From positions 1 to 61,632 of the forward strand of contig DASUTC010000024.1 in NCBI GenBank assembly GCA_036374795.1: a stretch of DNA of 61,632 nucleotides, in the 5' to 3' direction. Position numbers and translations under genes: made by a program. The first letter of the stretch is position 1, and every line of letters starts with the position of its first letter. The notes under the pieces are model-generated. The model searched no databases. It was not told the origin of the DNA and saw nothing but the letters and a program-made list of their open reading frames with translations. Positions 26,256 to 35,706 of this stretch are shown here, piece after piece. This stretch comes from Herpetosiphonaceae bacterium. GTDB taxonomy: Bacteria > Chloroflexota > Chloroflexia > Chloroflexales > Kallotenuaceae.

Positions 26256-27482
26256 ATGGCGAAAGAGCGCTATCTAACGGCGCGGCAGGCGGCGGACGAG
26301 CTAGGGATCAGTCTCGCCACGCTGTATGCGTATGTGAGCCGGGGATTGATTCGATCGGAGGCGACTGGTGGCGATACTCGGACGCGGCGCTATCGGCTGG
26401 AAGATGTGCAGAAGCTCAAGCAGCGCAAAGAGCAGCAGCGCAATCCCGGCAAGGTGGCCGAGAGCGCGCTGCACTGGGGCACGCCCGTGATGGAGTCGGC
26501 GCTCACGCTGATCGCCGATGGTCGGCTGTTCTACCGTGGTTACGACGCGATCAAGCTGGCGACGACGCATACCGTCGAGCAGGTCGCGGCGCTGATCTGG
26601 AGCGGCGAGCTACCAGCCGCTTCGTCGTCGGCGCCAGATATGACCGGAGCCGCGCTCTCGTCACGGTGCGCGGCGATCACCAAACAGCTATCCGACGTAC
26701 CTGCGGTTGAGGCGTTTCAGGTGCTACTGCCGCTGGCCGCCGCCGATGATCTGGCCGCCTACGACCTGCGTCCGGCTGCGGTGATGCAGACCGGCGGGCG
26801 TATCCTGCGGCTGCTGACCGCCATCGCCGCGCGCGAGCAGACGCTCTCGGCAGGAATCGCGCAGAGCTTGCAGCGCAGCCTGGCTCCCGACGATCCGCGC
26901 GCGGTGGCATTGCTCGACGCCGCGCTGATCTTGTGCGCCGATCATGAGCTGAATGTGTCGGCGTTCACGGCGCGCTGTGTGGCCTCGGCTGGCTCGACGC
27001 CCTACGCGGTGGTGATCGCCGGATTGTCGGCGCTGCAAGGCGTGAAACATGGCGGCCACAGCGCGCGGGTCGAGGCGCTGCTGCGCGAGGCGGGCATTCC
27101 CGCTGGCGTGCGGCTGGCACTGGCGCAGCGGCTCAAGCGCGGCGAGCAGATCCCCGGCTTCGGGCATCCGCTCTACCCCGACGGCGATCCGCGCGGCGCG
27201 GCGCTGCTTCGGCTCACGACCGCCGCCTACCCCGACTCACCCGCCGTGGCACTTAGCCAAGCGATGGTCGCGCAGGTCCAATCGCTGATCGGCGAGCATC
27301 CCACGATCGACTTTGGGCTGGCGACGCTGGCGGCAGCGCTGGGATTGCCAGCGGGCAGCGCGCTGATGCTCTTTGCGCTTGGCCGCACGATCGGCTGGAT
27401 CGGCCACGCGATCGAGCAGGATCAGCTCGACCGCATGATCCGTCCACGGGCACGCTACATCGGCGCGCCGCCGAGCGAGTAG
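26256..27482 (+). CDS. Citrate synthase-like protein with an N-terminal helix-turn-helix domain
   Basis: 408 residues: an excisionase/MerR-like helix-turn-helix (about 1-55, YLTARQAADELGISLATLYAYVSRGLI, then a wing RTRRYRLEDVQKL) joined to a citrate synthase domain. The catalytic residues appear kept: His in GVKHGGHSARV, His in GFGHPLYPDGDPRG, Asp in TIDFGLATL. This domain pairing is a known but poorly characterised family. ATG 26256 follows GGGGAG; a TTG at 26244 is the alternative. Divergent from gltA and behind a palindromic operator, so it is likely a metabolite-sensing regulator of itself and gltA; an enzymatic role is also possible. Confidence 0.88.
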   Translation: MAKERYLTARQAADELGISLATLYAYVSRGLIRSEATGGDTRTRRYRLEDVQKLKQRKEQQRNPGKVAESALHWGTPVMESALTLIADGRLFYRGYDAIKLATTHTVEQVAALIWSGELPAASSSAPDMTGAALSSRCAAITKQLSDVPAVEAFQVLLPLAAADDLAAYDLRPAAVMQTGGRILRLLTAIAAREQTLSAGIAQSLQRSLAPDDPRAVALLDAALILCADHELNVSAFTARCVASAGSTPYAVVIAGLSALQGVKHGGHSARVEALLREAGIPAGVRLALAQRLKRGEQIPGFGHPLYPDGDPRGAALLRLTTAAYPDSPAVALSQAMVAQVQSLIGEHPTIDFGLATLAAALGLPAGSALMLFALGRTIGWIGHAIEQDQLDRMIRPRARYIGAPPSE

Positions 27483-27489
27483 CGCAGGT

Positions 27490-28533
27490 TCACCAGCCGA
27501 GCGCCTGCTCGATCGCGGGGAGCGTGGCTGCGACCGGGCGCGGCGCGGCGAACTGCTCGACGGCCAGCCCCGGATCTTTGAGGCCGTGGCCGGTCAGCAC
27601 CGCCACATAGCGCGCATCCCGATCGGCGCGGCCCTGCCGCACCAGCTTGCGTAGCCCGGCCACGCCTGCCGCCGACGCGGGCTCGCAGAAGACGCCCTCG
27701 CAGCGCGCCAGATCGCGCCACGCGGCAAGAATCTCGTCGTCGCTCACACAGTCGATCAGGCCGCCCGACTCATCGCGAGCCGCGATGGCCGTGCGCCAGC
27801 TTGCGGGATTGCCGATATTGATCGCGGTGGCGACCGTCTTGGGCGTCTCGAATGGACGATCGTGGACGATCGGACTCGCGCCCTCGGCCTGGAAGCCGAG
27901 CATCTTGGGCAGCCGGGCGATCTTGCCGCGCTCGTGGTAGCGCTTGAAGCCAAGCCAGTACGCCGAGATGTTGCCCGCGTTGCCGACCGGCAGGCATAGC
28001 GCGTCGGGCGGGCCGCCGAGCGTGTCCACGATCTCATAGGCGGCGGTGGTCTGGCCCTCGATGCGGAACGGATTGACCGAGTTGACCAGCGTGATCGGAT
28101 AGGTTTCGGCCATCGCGCGGACGATATTGAGCGCGGCGTCGAAGTTGCCCTCGATCGCCACCAGCTTCGCGCCGTACATGAGCGCCTGCGCCAGCTTGCC
28201 AAGCGCGATCTTGCCCGACGGCACCACGACGACCGCCTCTAGTCCGGCGCGTGCGGCGTAGGCGGCGGCGCTGGCAGAGGTATTGCCGGTCGAGGCGCAG
28301 ACCACGCTGCGCGCGCCCGCCTCCACAGCTTTGGCAATCGCCATGACCATCCCCCGGTCTTTGAACGAGCCGGTCGGATTCATCCCCTCAAATTTCAGCA
28401 GCAGATCCCTGACACCTAGCTCCTGGGCCAGACGCGGCGCGGCGATCAGCGGTGTATGACCTTCGGCCAGTGAGAGCATTGGGGTTGCATCAGTGATCGG
28501 CAGCAGATCACGGTAGCGCTCTAGCAGCGACAT
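27490..28533 (-). CDS. thrC: Threonine synthase
   Basis: PLP-dependent conversion of O-phosphohomoserine to threonine; 347 residues, the short prokaryotic type. [17 protein letters not shown] lysine in [32 protein letters not shown], the phosphate-binding loop LPVGNAGNI, and a C-terminal [12 protein letters not shown] are present. ATG 28533 has AAGGAG six bases upstream. It converges with the HTH-citrate synthase gene with a seven-base gap. No hom or thrB is in the window. Confidence 0.94.
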   Translation of the reverse strand: MSLLERYRDLLPITDATPMLSLAEGHTPLIAAPRLAQELGVRDLLLKFEGMNPTGSFKDRGMVMAIAKAVEAGARSVVCASTGNTSASAAAYAARAGLEAVVVVPSGKIALGKLAQALMYGAKLVAIEGNFDAALNIVRAMAETYPITLVNSVNPFRIEGQTTAAYEIVDTLGGPPDALCLPVGNAGNISAYWLGFKRYHERGKIARLPKMLGFQAEGASPIVHDRPFETPKTVATAINIGNPASWRTAIAARDESGGLIDCVSDDEILAAWRDLARCEGVFCEPASAAGVAGLRKLVRQGRADRDARYVAVLTGHGLKDPGLAVEQFAAPRPVAATLPAIEQALGW

Positions 28534-28639
28534 ACGATACTCCTTGGAATCAACGCAGCGTCGCGTGCGGTGGGTAGGAGCGCATTGTAGCACAGCGCGG
28601 CGCGGCTTTTGCTGCGCGTAGCTCACGAAGGAGATTGTT

Positions 28640-28876
28640 ATGTGGTGGAGACGAACCTTGGAATTGATCGGTCAGGTGACGGTTGGCGACGGCGTGACTA
28701 CGATCGTTGCGCCACAGGGCCACATGTACTTGTGGCGCGATGCGCTGCCCTGGCAGTGGTGGCGCTCGCTAGCCGAGTGGCTGGCCGCCCACCCCGGCCT
28801 GCTGCGCACGATCGGCGCGCTGGAGCTGCTGGGCGGCGCGTGGCTCTGCGTGCGGGCTTCGCGCGGCGTGCGGTGA
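28640..28876 (+). CDS. Small Trp-rich hypothetical protein
   Basis: 78 residues, rich in Trp and Leu (MWWRR start, [10 protein letters not shown]), with a possible membrane-associated segment near the C-terminus ([15 protein letters not shown]). AAGGAG lies six bases before ATG 28640, which supports it as real. Divergent from thrC, convergent with ruvB. No family recognised. Confidence 0.55.
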   Translation: MWWRRTLELIGQVTVGDGVTTIVAPQGHMYLWRDALPWQWWRSLAEWLAAHPGLLRTIGALELLGGAWLCVRASRGVR

Positions 28877-28914
28877 TCGATCCGCCAGAAAGCGTGGAGC
28901 GACAAGCGGCCAGC

Positions 28915-29952
28915 TCACCACAGGCTGCTTTGCAGATCCTCCGGCGTGATGCGCTCAGGATACGTCAGGCCCAGGTGCTCGTAGGCGCGGCGCGTGGCGA
29001 TCCGTCCGCGCGGCGTGCGCTGGATAAAGCCCAGTTGCAGCAGGTACGGCTCGTAGACATCCTCGATCGCGTCGACCTCTTCGGCGGTGGCCGCAGCGAG
29101 CGTTGAGAGGCCAACCGGCCCGCCGCCGAACAGGTCGATGATCGCGTGGAGCACGCGACGGTCGTTGGGATCGAGGCCCAGCTCGTCGACTTCGAGCTGC
29201 TCCAGCGCGGTGCGCGCTACGTCCAGCGTGATGTGGTTGCCTGCGGTCACTTGCGCGAAGTCGCGCACGCGCTTAAGGATACGGTTGGCGATACGCGGCG
29301 TGCCTCGTGCCCGACGTGCCAGCTCGTTCGCGGCGTCGCCGTCGATCTGCGTGCCCAGGATCTGCGCGGTGCGGCGGATGATCTGCTCCATCGCTTCGAC
29401 CGAGTAAAACTCAAGGCGATGGACCGCGCCGAATCGATCGCGCAACGGCGACGTCAGCAGCGCCACCCGCGTGGTCGCGCCAACGACGGTAAACTTCGGC
29501 AGCTTGAGCCGCAGCGAGCGCGCGCTCGGCCCTTTGCCAACCACGATGTCGAGCGCGAAGTCTTCCATCGCCGGGTAGAGCACCTCTTCGACGGCACGGT
29601 TCAGCCGGTGAACCTCGTCGATGAACAGGATGTCGTCTTTTTTGAGGTTGGTCAGAATCGCCGCCAGGTCGCCAGCGCGCTCGATCGCCGGGCCGGAGGT
29701 GATGCGCACGTTGACGCCCATCTCGTTGCCAAGAATTTGACATAAAGTGGTCTTGCCCAGTCCAGGCGGGCCGTAGAACAGGATATGATCGAGCGGCTCG
29801 CTGCGTCCTTTGGCGGCGGCAATGCTGATCTTAAGATTATCGACAACCTTTTCCTGTCCGATGTACTCGCCCAGGCGCTTGGGACGCAAGCTTTTTTCGG
29901 CAACGCTGTCTTCTTCGCGGCTTTTGGGGCTAACCAGGCGCTCGTCATCCAT
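28915..29952 (-). CDS. ruvB: Holliday junction branch migration helicase RuvB
   Basis: AAA+ motor of RuvAB, 345 residues. [18 protein letters not shown], Walker [11 protein letters not shown], Walker [10 protein letters not shown], sensor 1 GATTR, the arginine-finger region and a C-terminal winged helix ([37 protein letters not shown]) are all present. GAGGAG lies eight bases before ATG 29952. ruvA and ruvC are not adjacent. Confidence 0.97.
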   Translation of the reverse strand: MDDERLVSPKSREEDSVAEKSLRPKRLGEYIGQEKVVDNLKISIAAAKGRSEPLDHILFYGPPGLGKTTLCQILGNEMGVNVRITSGPAIERAGDLAAILTNLKKDDILFIDEVHRLNRAVEEVLYPAMEDFALDIVVGKGPSARSLRLKLPKFTVVGATTRVALLTSPLRDRFGAVHRLEFYSVEAMEQIIRRTAQILGTQIDGDAANELARRARGTPRIANRILKRVRDFAQVTAGNHITLDVARTALEQLEVDELGLDPNDRRVLHAIIDLFGGGPVGLSTLAAATAEEVDAIEDVYEPYLLQLGFIQRTPRGRIATRRAYEHLGLTYPERITPEDLQSSLW

Positions 29953-30419
29953 GTGCTGTGCTCCTCGTCGGCATTATACCACGCGAACATCTGAGCGAAT
30001 GCGCGCGCGATGCCGATAATCTTTGCGCTAATTCCACAAGCTCTGCTCGTATGACCACGCACGGGATCATCCCCTGGATGTGATCCTTTATTGCCGTACG
30101 AACGATTGCCTCAGTATGGTTCAGCATCAGAGGTGCGAACGCAGTACCGAGCACAGCAGCAATGATGCGTGCTGCCGGTGTTGCGAGGAGACGACCTCTG
30201 GAAGGGCTGCGGGCAATCCACACATGCTCCTCACAGCTTCTGAACATGATCTTCATAGCTTGTCGGTATCCTTGGGGCACAAGGTATGGCAGGTGCACGC
30301 ATGCGCGGCACGCCATCCGCTTTGACCAGTAGCTCCTGATGATCGGACGCGGATCAGGTGCTACGCCAACGAGTGCGATGACTGGACTGGTGTACACATT
30401 TTGGTAGGAGGTAGCGGGC
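29953..30419. other. Region upstream of ruvB without a clear gene
   Basis: An open minus-strand frame (about 29945-30256, from an ATG at 30256) would give about 103 residues with a coherent stretch AIKDHIQGMIPCVVIRAEL, but its ribosome site is poor, its end overlaps the ruvB start, and base composition is lower in GC than the neighbours. It may be a decayed gene. AGGAGG at about 30408-30413 belongs to the next gene. Confidence 0.3.
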
Positions 30420-31318
30420 ATGGACAACGATGATCGTCAAATTGGCCGGATTCTCAGTCGGCGCGAGGTGCTCACGCTGATGGGCGCGGCTGGCGCAGCC
30501 TTTCTGGTCGGCTGCGGACCGACAGGAACCAGCTCCACGGATCAGGCCGCGCCGACGCTGAACGCAGAGGCGCAGACAGCGGCGGCAATCGGCAGCGACC
30601 CCGCCGCAAGCGCGACGCAGCAGGCGGAGGTGGCAACTGCGGAAGCGGCCAACACCCAGGTAGCGGTGCCGAACTGTGTGGTCCGGCCCGAAGTAACCGA
30701 GGGGCCATACTACGTGGATGTGAACCTGATACGCTCCGACATCCGCGAGCAGAAAGAAGGCACACCGCTTGTCCTGACGTTCAATGTCGTGCAGGTGGAC
30801 GGCACGAACTGCACGCCGCTTGAAGGGGCTACCGTCGAGATCTGGCACTGCGACGCCGCCGGATCGTATTCGGGAGTGTCCGATCCCGGCTTTAATACCG
30901 AGGGCCAAACCTGGCTGCGCGGTGCGCAAGTCACGGATGCGAATGGTGTCGCCACGTTTACCACGATCTATCCCGGCTGGTATGCGGGCCGCGCGGTCCA
31001 CATCCATTTTAAGGTATCGCCGAGCGAGGATAAAGTATTTACCTCACAGCTCTTCTTTGACGACACGCTCTCGCAGCAAGTCTTCACCCAGGCTCCGTAC
31101 ACAAGGGCACTACGCCCGACACGCTCAACAGCACCGACAATATCTACCAGGATCTGCTCCTGCTCACCACCACGCAATCAGCGAACGGCTACGCGGCAAC
31201 CTTCCCGATCGGGATCGATCTGTCGACGGTTGGCACCGGGCAACATAGCGGCGCACCGGGAGGACCTGGCAGACCGCCCGGACCTCGCCCGACCGGGAGT
31301 GCAACCACGACGCCGTAA
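30420..31318 (+). pseudogene. Secreted intradiol ring-cleavage dioxygenase-like protein, frameshifted
   Basis: The N-terminus has a twin-arginine-like lipoprotein signal (SRREVLTLMGAAGAAFLVGC). The dioxygenase-like beta domain follows: EVTEGPYYVD, LEGATVEIWHCDAAGSYSG, GRAVHIHFKV with the two His ligands. At about 31100 the frame must shift by one base: frame 0 turns into Arg-rich nonsense after APYT, while the neighbouring frame continues with the family-like tail GTTPDTLNSTDNIYQDLLL and ends at TAA 31316-31318, just before a terminator. Either a real frameshift mutation or a sequencing error. AGGAGG precedes ATG 30420. Homologues act on aromatic diols; the substrate is unknown. Confidence 0.75.
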
Positions 31319-31345
31319 GCAGGCCTGCGGATCGGCTCAAGTGCG

Positions 31346-31377
31346 GGCTCGACGAACAGGAGTGCGTTCGTCGAGCC
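31346..31377. terminator. Strong hairpin after the dioxygenase gene
   Basis: GGCTCGACGAAC pairs perfectly with GTTCGTCGAGCC around an eight-base loop, followed by TGTGTCTTG. It lies between two converging genes. Confidence 0.75.
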
Positions 31378-31434
31378 TGTGTCTTGATAGTATATGATCG
31401 TCGAGCCGTCGATTCGTGGATACCTCTTGCATGG

Positions 31435-32328
31435 TTACTTTGTGCGACGATGGTAGTGATTGCTCGCATTCGGATCGCAGCAGCTCCACTCGCCCGCGAT
31501 GCGGCGGCGGCCAATCGCATTGCCCAGCACCTTGCGGGTCGGATCGGTTGTCGTCGCCGGTACAATACCCGCCGAGGGCACGGCAGGATTGTTCGCCACG
31601 AAATCGGCGGGCAGCGCATCGGCATAATAGAGCGTGCCGTCAATCGACCATGACCCGCAGGTTGGGACCTCGAACGTGCGTCGCCAGGTATCATGGCCGC
31701 CTGAGGGGTCTGGATCGAGGCCAACGCCCGCGATCCGCCACGCCTCCCAGTACAGCGGCGTCGGCGGGAAGTTGGGATCGGCGGGAACATTCGGCGTTCC
31801 ATCGCACTTCCCGACCGTGCCGTCGCAGTTATGCACGTCGTAGGTGCTCTCGACGCGCTGGACGATCCAGCCCGTCTGCCCGGTTGGCGGAGAAAAGTTG
31901 ACGCGCCACTCGAATTGGGGCTGGTGGGAACATGAGTGAAAGTGCGGCCCGTCGGCATTGGTGACAATGATCTGCTTGTTCAACACGGGATAGTCGGTGG
32001 TCCCGGTTGACCGCTGGATTAAGCCCGTGGATGCACCGCCGCTGATGTTCAAGCCAGGTTGGACAGGTGATCGACTATCTCGTCGCGCCTCGGCGTAGAC
32101 CGCTACTCGGCTGAAATCGTGGACAGCGTGGGCTGCTCTGCTGGCAGCAGCGTCGGCTGCGAGCGCGTGCTGCTCGGCGGGGAGTGCCTGCCCCTGACTC
32201 TGGCTGCCTCGTGCGCGTCCCAAGAGCCTGGTCGCGCGCTGCTCATGATCTGCCGCAGAGGCGGCGCGCCGCACATGTGTAGACGCTAGCCCGCTCGTGC
32301 GCTTCGGTTTTGGTTCCAATATTCGCAT
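31435..32328 (-). CDS. Unknown protein with a DUF4157/eCIS-core-like N-terminal linker
   Basis: 297 residues. The N-terminus is basic, then LPAEQHALAADAAASRAAHAVHDF leads to HDFSRVAVYAEA (70-81) and PGLNISGG (91-98). This resembles the HDFSRIPV...PKLTVNTPGD lead-in of DUF4157 proteins, but the metalloprotease-like HExxH part expected next is absent. The C-terminal 190 residues are Trp-, Pro- and Cys-containing (HSCSH, NCDGTVGKCDG, PTCGSW, WSCCDP) and match no family I know. GGAGGGG lies five bases before ATG 32328. The likeness is from memory of the family. Confidence 0.6.
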   Translation of the reverse strand: MRILEPKPKRTSGLASTHVRRAASAADHEQRATRLLGRARGSQSQGQALPAEQHALAADAAASRAAHAVHDFSRVAVYAEARRDSRSPVQPGLNISGGASTGLIQRSTGTTDYPVLNKQIIVTNADGPHFHSCSHQPQFEWRVNFSPPTGQTGWIVQRVESTYDVHNCDGTVGKCDGTPNVPADPNFPPTPLYWEAWRIAGVGLDPDPSGGHDTWRRTFEVPTCGSWSIDGTLYYADALPADFVANNPAVPSAGIVPATTTDPTRKVLGNAIGRRRIAGEWSCCDPNASNHYHRRTK

Positions 32329-32803
32329 CGCCGCCCCTCCATAGCACCCATCCGCCGCCTAAGATCGGAAGCAAGGTTGACATCGCGGCTGTGGCAAGGG
32401 TGAACGTTGAATCATGCGATCGATTCGGCTTCTGCCGCCGATCGGCGCAGCCCGTGATCCGCTGATCGACATGCAGCCCACCAGCGCTCACGGCTCTCGT
32501 TGCCTGGCTACCATGCGCGGTAAAGCTGTGCGCTCAAAAAGCCGATTGACTCGATGCGTCGGTCAGGTTATCCTTCGATTCTGGTCGGTGCGGGCGTGTA
32601 GAAGGTACGTCCACTTGTGTTAAATCCATTATACGTTGCCTCGTCACGTGACATGGCCCGCGTGTCGCGTTTGGCATACAGGAGGTGGCTCGTCTACAGG
32701 AATGATGCGCTGCTGCGGCAGCTTGTCGGCTCAGTCACGATCGGTTGGGTTTGCGGAACGCCCCCCCTGGCACCAAACAATCACACCTGGGAGGTTTTAC
32801 CCG
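32329..32803. other. Intergenic region
   Basis: Divergent spacer between the unknown gene at 32328 and the secreted protein at 32804. Open frames on the plus strand here lack ribosome sites and merge into the wrong frame of the next gene. I see no repeat or reliable promoter. Confidence 0.35.
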
Positions 32804-33139
32804 ATGAAACGATTGCTCAGTATCCTCTTGACGACCGTCATCGCCCTTGCGGCGGTCAGCCCCACCTCGGCCAGCGCAGGGACCGATACGACCCTGAGTG
32901 TTTCGCTGTGGTGCAGCCGAGATTATGTCAGCCACTATTGCACGGCTTATCCGAGCGGCGGAACCGGCAGGTACGGCTATGAGTGGCGCTGGTACGGCCC
33001 CTGGCGCACCTCCATCAGCGGCAATACGATTCTTGTCTATCCTTCAAACTGCTATCCCGGTCAATCATATGCGCTCGTCGTTGTCGTCAGTGATAACATT
33101 GGGGCCACTGCCAGTGACTATACCTACCTGGCGTGCTAA
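32804..33139 (+). CDS. Small secreted protein
   Basis: 111 residues with a clear Sec signal peptide (MKRLLSILLTTVIALAAVSPTSASA) and a mature part of about 85 residues rich in Tyr, Ser and Thr with four Cys (WCSRD, HYCTAY, SNCYPG, YLAC) that could form two disulfides. The spacing and SYALVVVVSDNIGATAS suggest an immunoglobulin/PKD-like beta sandwich. GGGAGG lies about ten bases before ATG 32804. Function unknown. Confidence 0.65.
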   Translation: MKRLLSILLTTVIALAAVSPTSASAGTDTTLSVSLWCSRDYVSHYCTAYPSGGTGRYGYEWRWYGPWRTSISGNTILVYPSNCYPGQSYALVVVVSDNIGATASDYTYLAC

Positions 33140-33209
33140 TCCATAGCCGAGACGGAGCGGCTGCGCGATGTGTGCGGCTGGTCGATAGGAAGACACGCTA
33201 TCCGTTCAA

Positions 33210-33707
33210 TCACGAGCGCCGAGTCGCGCGCTGCCCTGCGCGAATCAGCAGCCAGCCGCTCACCAGGAGCAGCGCGCCGAAGACGAGGAAGCCAAGATCC
33301 CAGGTGAGCTGCGCCGGACCAGGAGGCAGGTCGTCGCGAACGTGATGAATCTCCAGCAGCAGGTGATCGATGACGCCTTCGACGAGATTGAAGATGCCCC
33401 ACCCGGCCAGCAGACAGCCGAGCAAGATCCGTGTCGACCAGCAGACATCCGTGCGGCGCAGCGCTCGCCAGAGCAAAAGCAGCCCCGCCAGCGTGAGCAC
33501 GTAGGTCAGCGCGTGGAATAGCCCATCCCAGAGCGTGTTTAGCTCAAGGTTGCCCACGCTGGTGGGCGGGTACGGCACCGTCAGCAGATGATGCCACTGC
33601 AAGATCTGGTGCAACAGAATGCCGTCGATGAATCCGCCCAGGCCAAGCCCCAGCACAATGCCGGAAACAATCAGCGGTCGGCTCTCGCTCGATGCCTGAA
33701 TAGCCAT
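33210..33707 (-). CDS. DUF2243 membrane protein
   Basis: 165 residues, four membrane helices, with the DUF2243 pattern GGFIDGILLHQILQWHH and FNLVEGVIDHLLLEIHHVR; the conserved His pairs near membrane faces suggest metal or haem binding, but the family function is not known. CAGGGA precedes ATG 33707. Confidence 0.85.
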   Translation of the reverse strand: MAIQASSESRPLIVSGIVLGLGLGGFIDGILLHQILQWHHLLTVPYPPTSVGNLELNTLWDGLFHALTYVLTLAGLLLLWRALRRTDVCWSTRILLGCLLAGWGIFNLVEGVIDHLLLEIHHVRDDLPPGPAQLTWDLGFLVFGALLLVSGWLLIRAGQRATRRS

Positions 33708-33787
33708 AGTCCCTGCCGTTCATCTGCTATCCCGGCGGGCGAAACGAGCACGATCCAGGCCGTCGATCATGCTTGCGTCGCGCCGAC

Positions 33788-33816
33788 GAAAAAGAGGAGC
33801 ACGCGCGTGCTCCTCC
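33788..33816 (-). terminator. Terminator of the ppa-NUDIX operon
   Basis: GAGGAGCACG/CGTGCTCCTC forms a perfect 10-base stem with a two-base centre (33794-33815), followed on the minus strand by CTTTTTC. Confidence 0.85.
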
Positions 33817-33833
33817 TGTCGGGTGCGATGATA

Positions 33834-33860
33834 GCCGGGGTTTGGGGGCGTCCCCGACTC
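33834..33860. repeat. G-rich hairpin repeat (module E, copy 2)
   Basis: GCCGGGGTTTGGGGGCGTCCCC resembles 53861-53887 and the reverse of 50869-50893. It abuts the 3' end of the NUDIX gene. Confidence 0.5.
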
Positions 33861-34315
33861 TAAGACAGCTCGCCGCGCCGCCACATCTCGCGCACACGCT
33901 CCAGCACCGCCTGCTCGCGCGGAAACGATGCGGTCGTGATCGCCTCGTCCAGCGGAAACCAGCGCGCGTCGTCGACCTCCGCCTCCTGCGGCACGACCTC
34001 ACCCCGGCGATAGCGCAGCAGGTAGAGATCGACGAACTTGTGAATGCGCGTCCGACCGGCGCGGAACCAGTACTCAATCGTTTCGAGCGCCTGGATCACC
34101 TCGCCGGTCAGCCCAGTCTCCTCCTCGATCTCGCGCTGCGCGGCGGCTTCGGGAGTTTCACCGTCAAAGACATGACCTTTGGGCAGGCCCCAGCGCGATC
34201 CACCGCTGGTCGCGATCAGCGCGACATGGACGGTTTCGCCATCGTAGCGGTAGATGACGCCGCCAGCAGAGTGTGCTACCTGGCTAGTTTCAGTCCGTGG
34301 AGCGCGCCGAGCCAC
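33860..34315 (-). CDS. NUDIX hydrolase
   Basis: 151 residues. The full NUDIX box GHVFDGETPEAAAQREIEEETGL (Gx5Ex7REUxEExGU) coordinates metal for diphosphate hydrolysis; the N-terminal AGGVIYRY and GLPKGH pattern resembles diadenosine-polyphosphate hydrolases. Start is GTG 34315 because GGGAGA lies seven bases upstream. It begins one base after the ppa stop, so the pair is one operon: one enzyme may release pyrophosphate or nucleotides and the other hydrolyse pyrophosphate. Confidence 0.9.
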   Translation of the reverse strand: MARRAPRTETSQVAHSAGGVIYRYDGETVHVALIATSGGSRWGLPKGHVFDGETPEAAAQREIEEETGLTGEVIQALETIEYWFRAGRTRIHKFVDLYLLRYRRGEVVPQEAEVDDARWFPLDEAITTASFPREQAVLERVREMWRRGELS

Positions 34316-34316
34316 G

Positions 34317-34868
34317 TTACGTTCTCCCTAAACGTCCTGCACGCATATCCCAATAATGATCGATCGCGTACTTCACCCGCTCTTTAGCAACTTCGGGGCC
34401 TTCCCATCCAAGCGCCTCGGTGCGCACACCCTCAAGATCTTTGTAGACCGAGAAGAAGTGTGTCACCTCTTTGAGAAAGTGGGCGGGCAGCTCGGTGTAG
34501 TCTTTGATGTCTGCAAAGAACGGATCGTAGTGCAGCACCGCCAGGATCTTATCGTCCGGCTCGCCACGGTCGCGGAGGTGGAAGATCCCGATCGGACGCG
34601 CCTCGACCACGCAGCCGGGAAAGGTCGGCGCATTGGTCATCACCAGCACATCCAGCGGATCGCCGTCGTCGTAGTAGGTCTGCGGAATAAAGCCGTAGTC
34701 GCCGGGATAGAACACAGGCGAAAACAGCACACGATCCAGCTTGATCGCGCCGGTCTGCTTGTGGTACTCGTACTTGTTACGAGAGCCACGCGGAATTTCG
34801 ACGATCACGTTCAATACCTCAGGCACCTGTGGTCCGGGGTCGAGGTCATGCCATAAGTTTAGTGCCAT
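34317..34868 (-). CDS. ppa: Inorganic pyrophosphatase (family I)
   Basis: Hydrolyses PPi to drive biosynthesis; 183 residues. NVIVEIPRGSRNKYEY, FYPGDYGFIPQTYYDDGDPLDVLV with the catalytic Asp cluster, and DKILAV...FFSVYKDLEG are diagnostic. ATG 34868 is preferred over a TTG at 34883. Upstream of, and coupled to, the NUDIX gene. Confidence 0.95.
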   Translation of the reverse strand: MALNLWHDLDPGPQVPEVLNVIVEIPRGSRNKYEYHKQTGAIKLDRVLFSPVFYPGDYGFIPQTYYDDGDPLDVLVMTNAPTFPGCVVEARPIGIFHLRDRGEPDDKILAVLHYDPFFADIKDYTELPAHFLKEVTHFFSVYKDLEGVRTEALGWEGPEVAKERVKYAIDHYWDMRAGRLGRT

Positions 34869-34961
34869 ACCGTTCGTTTCCAAACATCGACCGGCGGGAG
34901 CAATCCCCGCCGGCCACCTGCGACAGTGTCGCCTGCTCCCCGCTTCTCTTGCGACAATGTG

Positions 34962-35405
34962 CTACCGGCCTACCTCAGATGAGCGTGGCTTGGCTGGCTC
35001 GGAAATTTGCTCCAATGCCTGACCAATCAGCTTGTCCTTGTTGGTATCGACCGCCACATCGCCGATCGAAATGATCCCCACAAGTTTACCACCATCTACG
35101 ACCGGTAGGCGTCGAATTTGCTCGCGCGCCATGATCTCGGCGGCGCGCGTGACATCATCGTCCGACGAGACGCATGTTGGGTTGGGCGTCATGTGCTCGC
35201 GCACCCTGGCCTGCTGAAGCTGCGCGCCGCTGGCAATCGCGCGGATCACAATATCGCGATCCGTGATCAGCCCGACAAGTTGATCGCCTTCGGCAACAGG
35301 AATCACGCCGACATCCAGATCTTTCATATATTTGGCAACCGTGACGAGATCGGTGTCTGGCCTAACAGTTTGTACATCCTTGGTCATAATATCGGCAATA
35401 CGCAT
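34962..35405 (-). CDS. CBS-domain pair protein
   Basis: 147 residues made of two CBS domains (about 5-60 and 70-125: DIMTKDVQTVRPDTDL, VGLITDRDIVIRA; HMTPNPTCVSSDDDV, LVGIISIGDVAV). Such pairs bind adenine nucleotides and sense energy state or report to a partner. AGGAGG lies about 12 bases before ATG 35405. Partner unknown. Confidence 0.9.
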   Translation of the reverse strand: MRIADIMTKDVQTVRPDTDLVTVAKYMKDLDVGVIPVAEGDQLVGLITDRDIVIRAIASGAQLQQARVREHMTPNPTCVSSDDDVTRAAEIMAREQIRRLPVVDGGKLVGIISIGDVAVDTNKDKLIGQALEQISEPAKPRSSEVGR

Positions 35406-35460
35406 CGTGGTTGTACTCCTCCTACTACGCTTGGCGGCCTGTCAGGTGCAGCATGCCGAG

Positions 35461-35706
35461 CTATAGCGACGTGCCGCCCAGCTCGCGCTCGTTGAACGAC
35501 GAGGGCTTGCTATAGGTATCGAAGTCGCGCTGCTCGCTGCGGCTGGTGTCGGGCAGTTCCTGCGGGCTGAAGCTCTGCGACGGATGGCGTCCGAAGCGGT
35601 TGCCGGTCATCGAGTTGAACTGCTGGCTTAGCTGGTTGCGATTTTTCCAGGCATACGCCGCGCCCGCCAGACCAAGTGCCCATAACGCTCCACGCATATT
35701 ACGCAT
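35461..35706 (-). CDS. Small membrane-anchored hypothetical protein
   Basis: 81 residues: a short hydrophobic N-terminal segment (GALWALGLAGAAYAW) then a polar, Ser/Gln-rich tail. AAGGAGG lies eight bases before ATG 35706. It resembles small YtxH-like or stress-associated proteins only in layout. Upstream of the CBS gene on the same strand. Confidence 0.6.
   Translation of the reverse strand: MRNMRGALWALGLAGAAYAWKNRNQLSQQFNSMTGNRFGRHPSQSFSPQELPDTSRSEQRDFDTYSKPSSFNERELGGTSL

Noticed and set aside
32617-32982. Plus-strand frame overlapping the small secreted protein
   Set aside because: It reads the secreted-protein gene out of frame; the frame from 32804 has a signal peptide and ribosome site.
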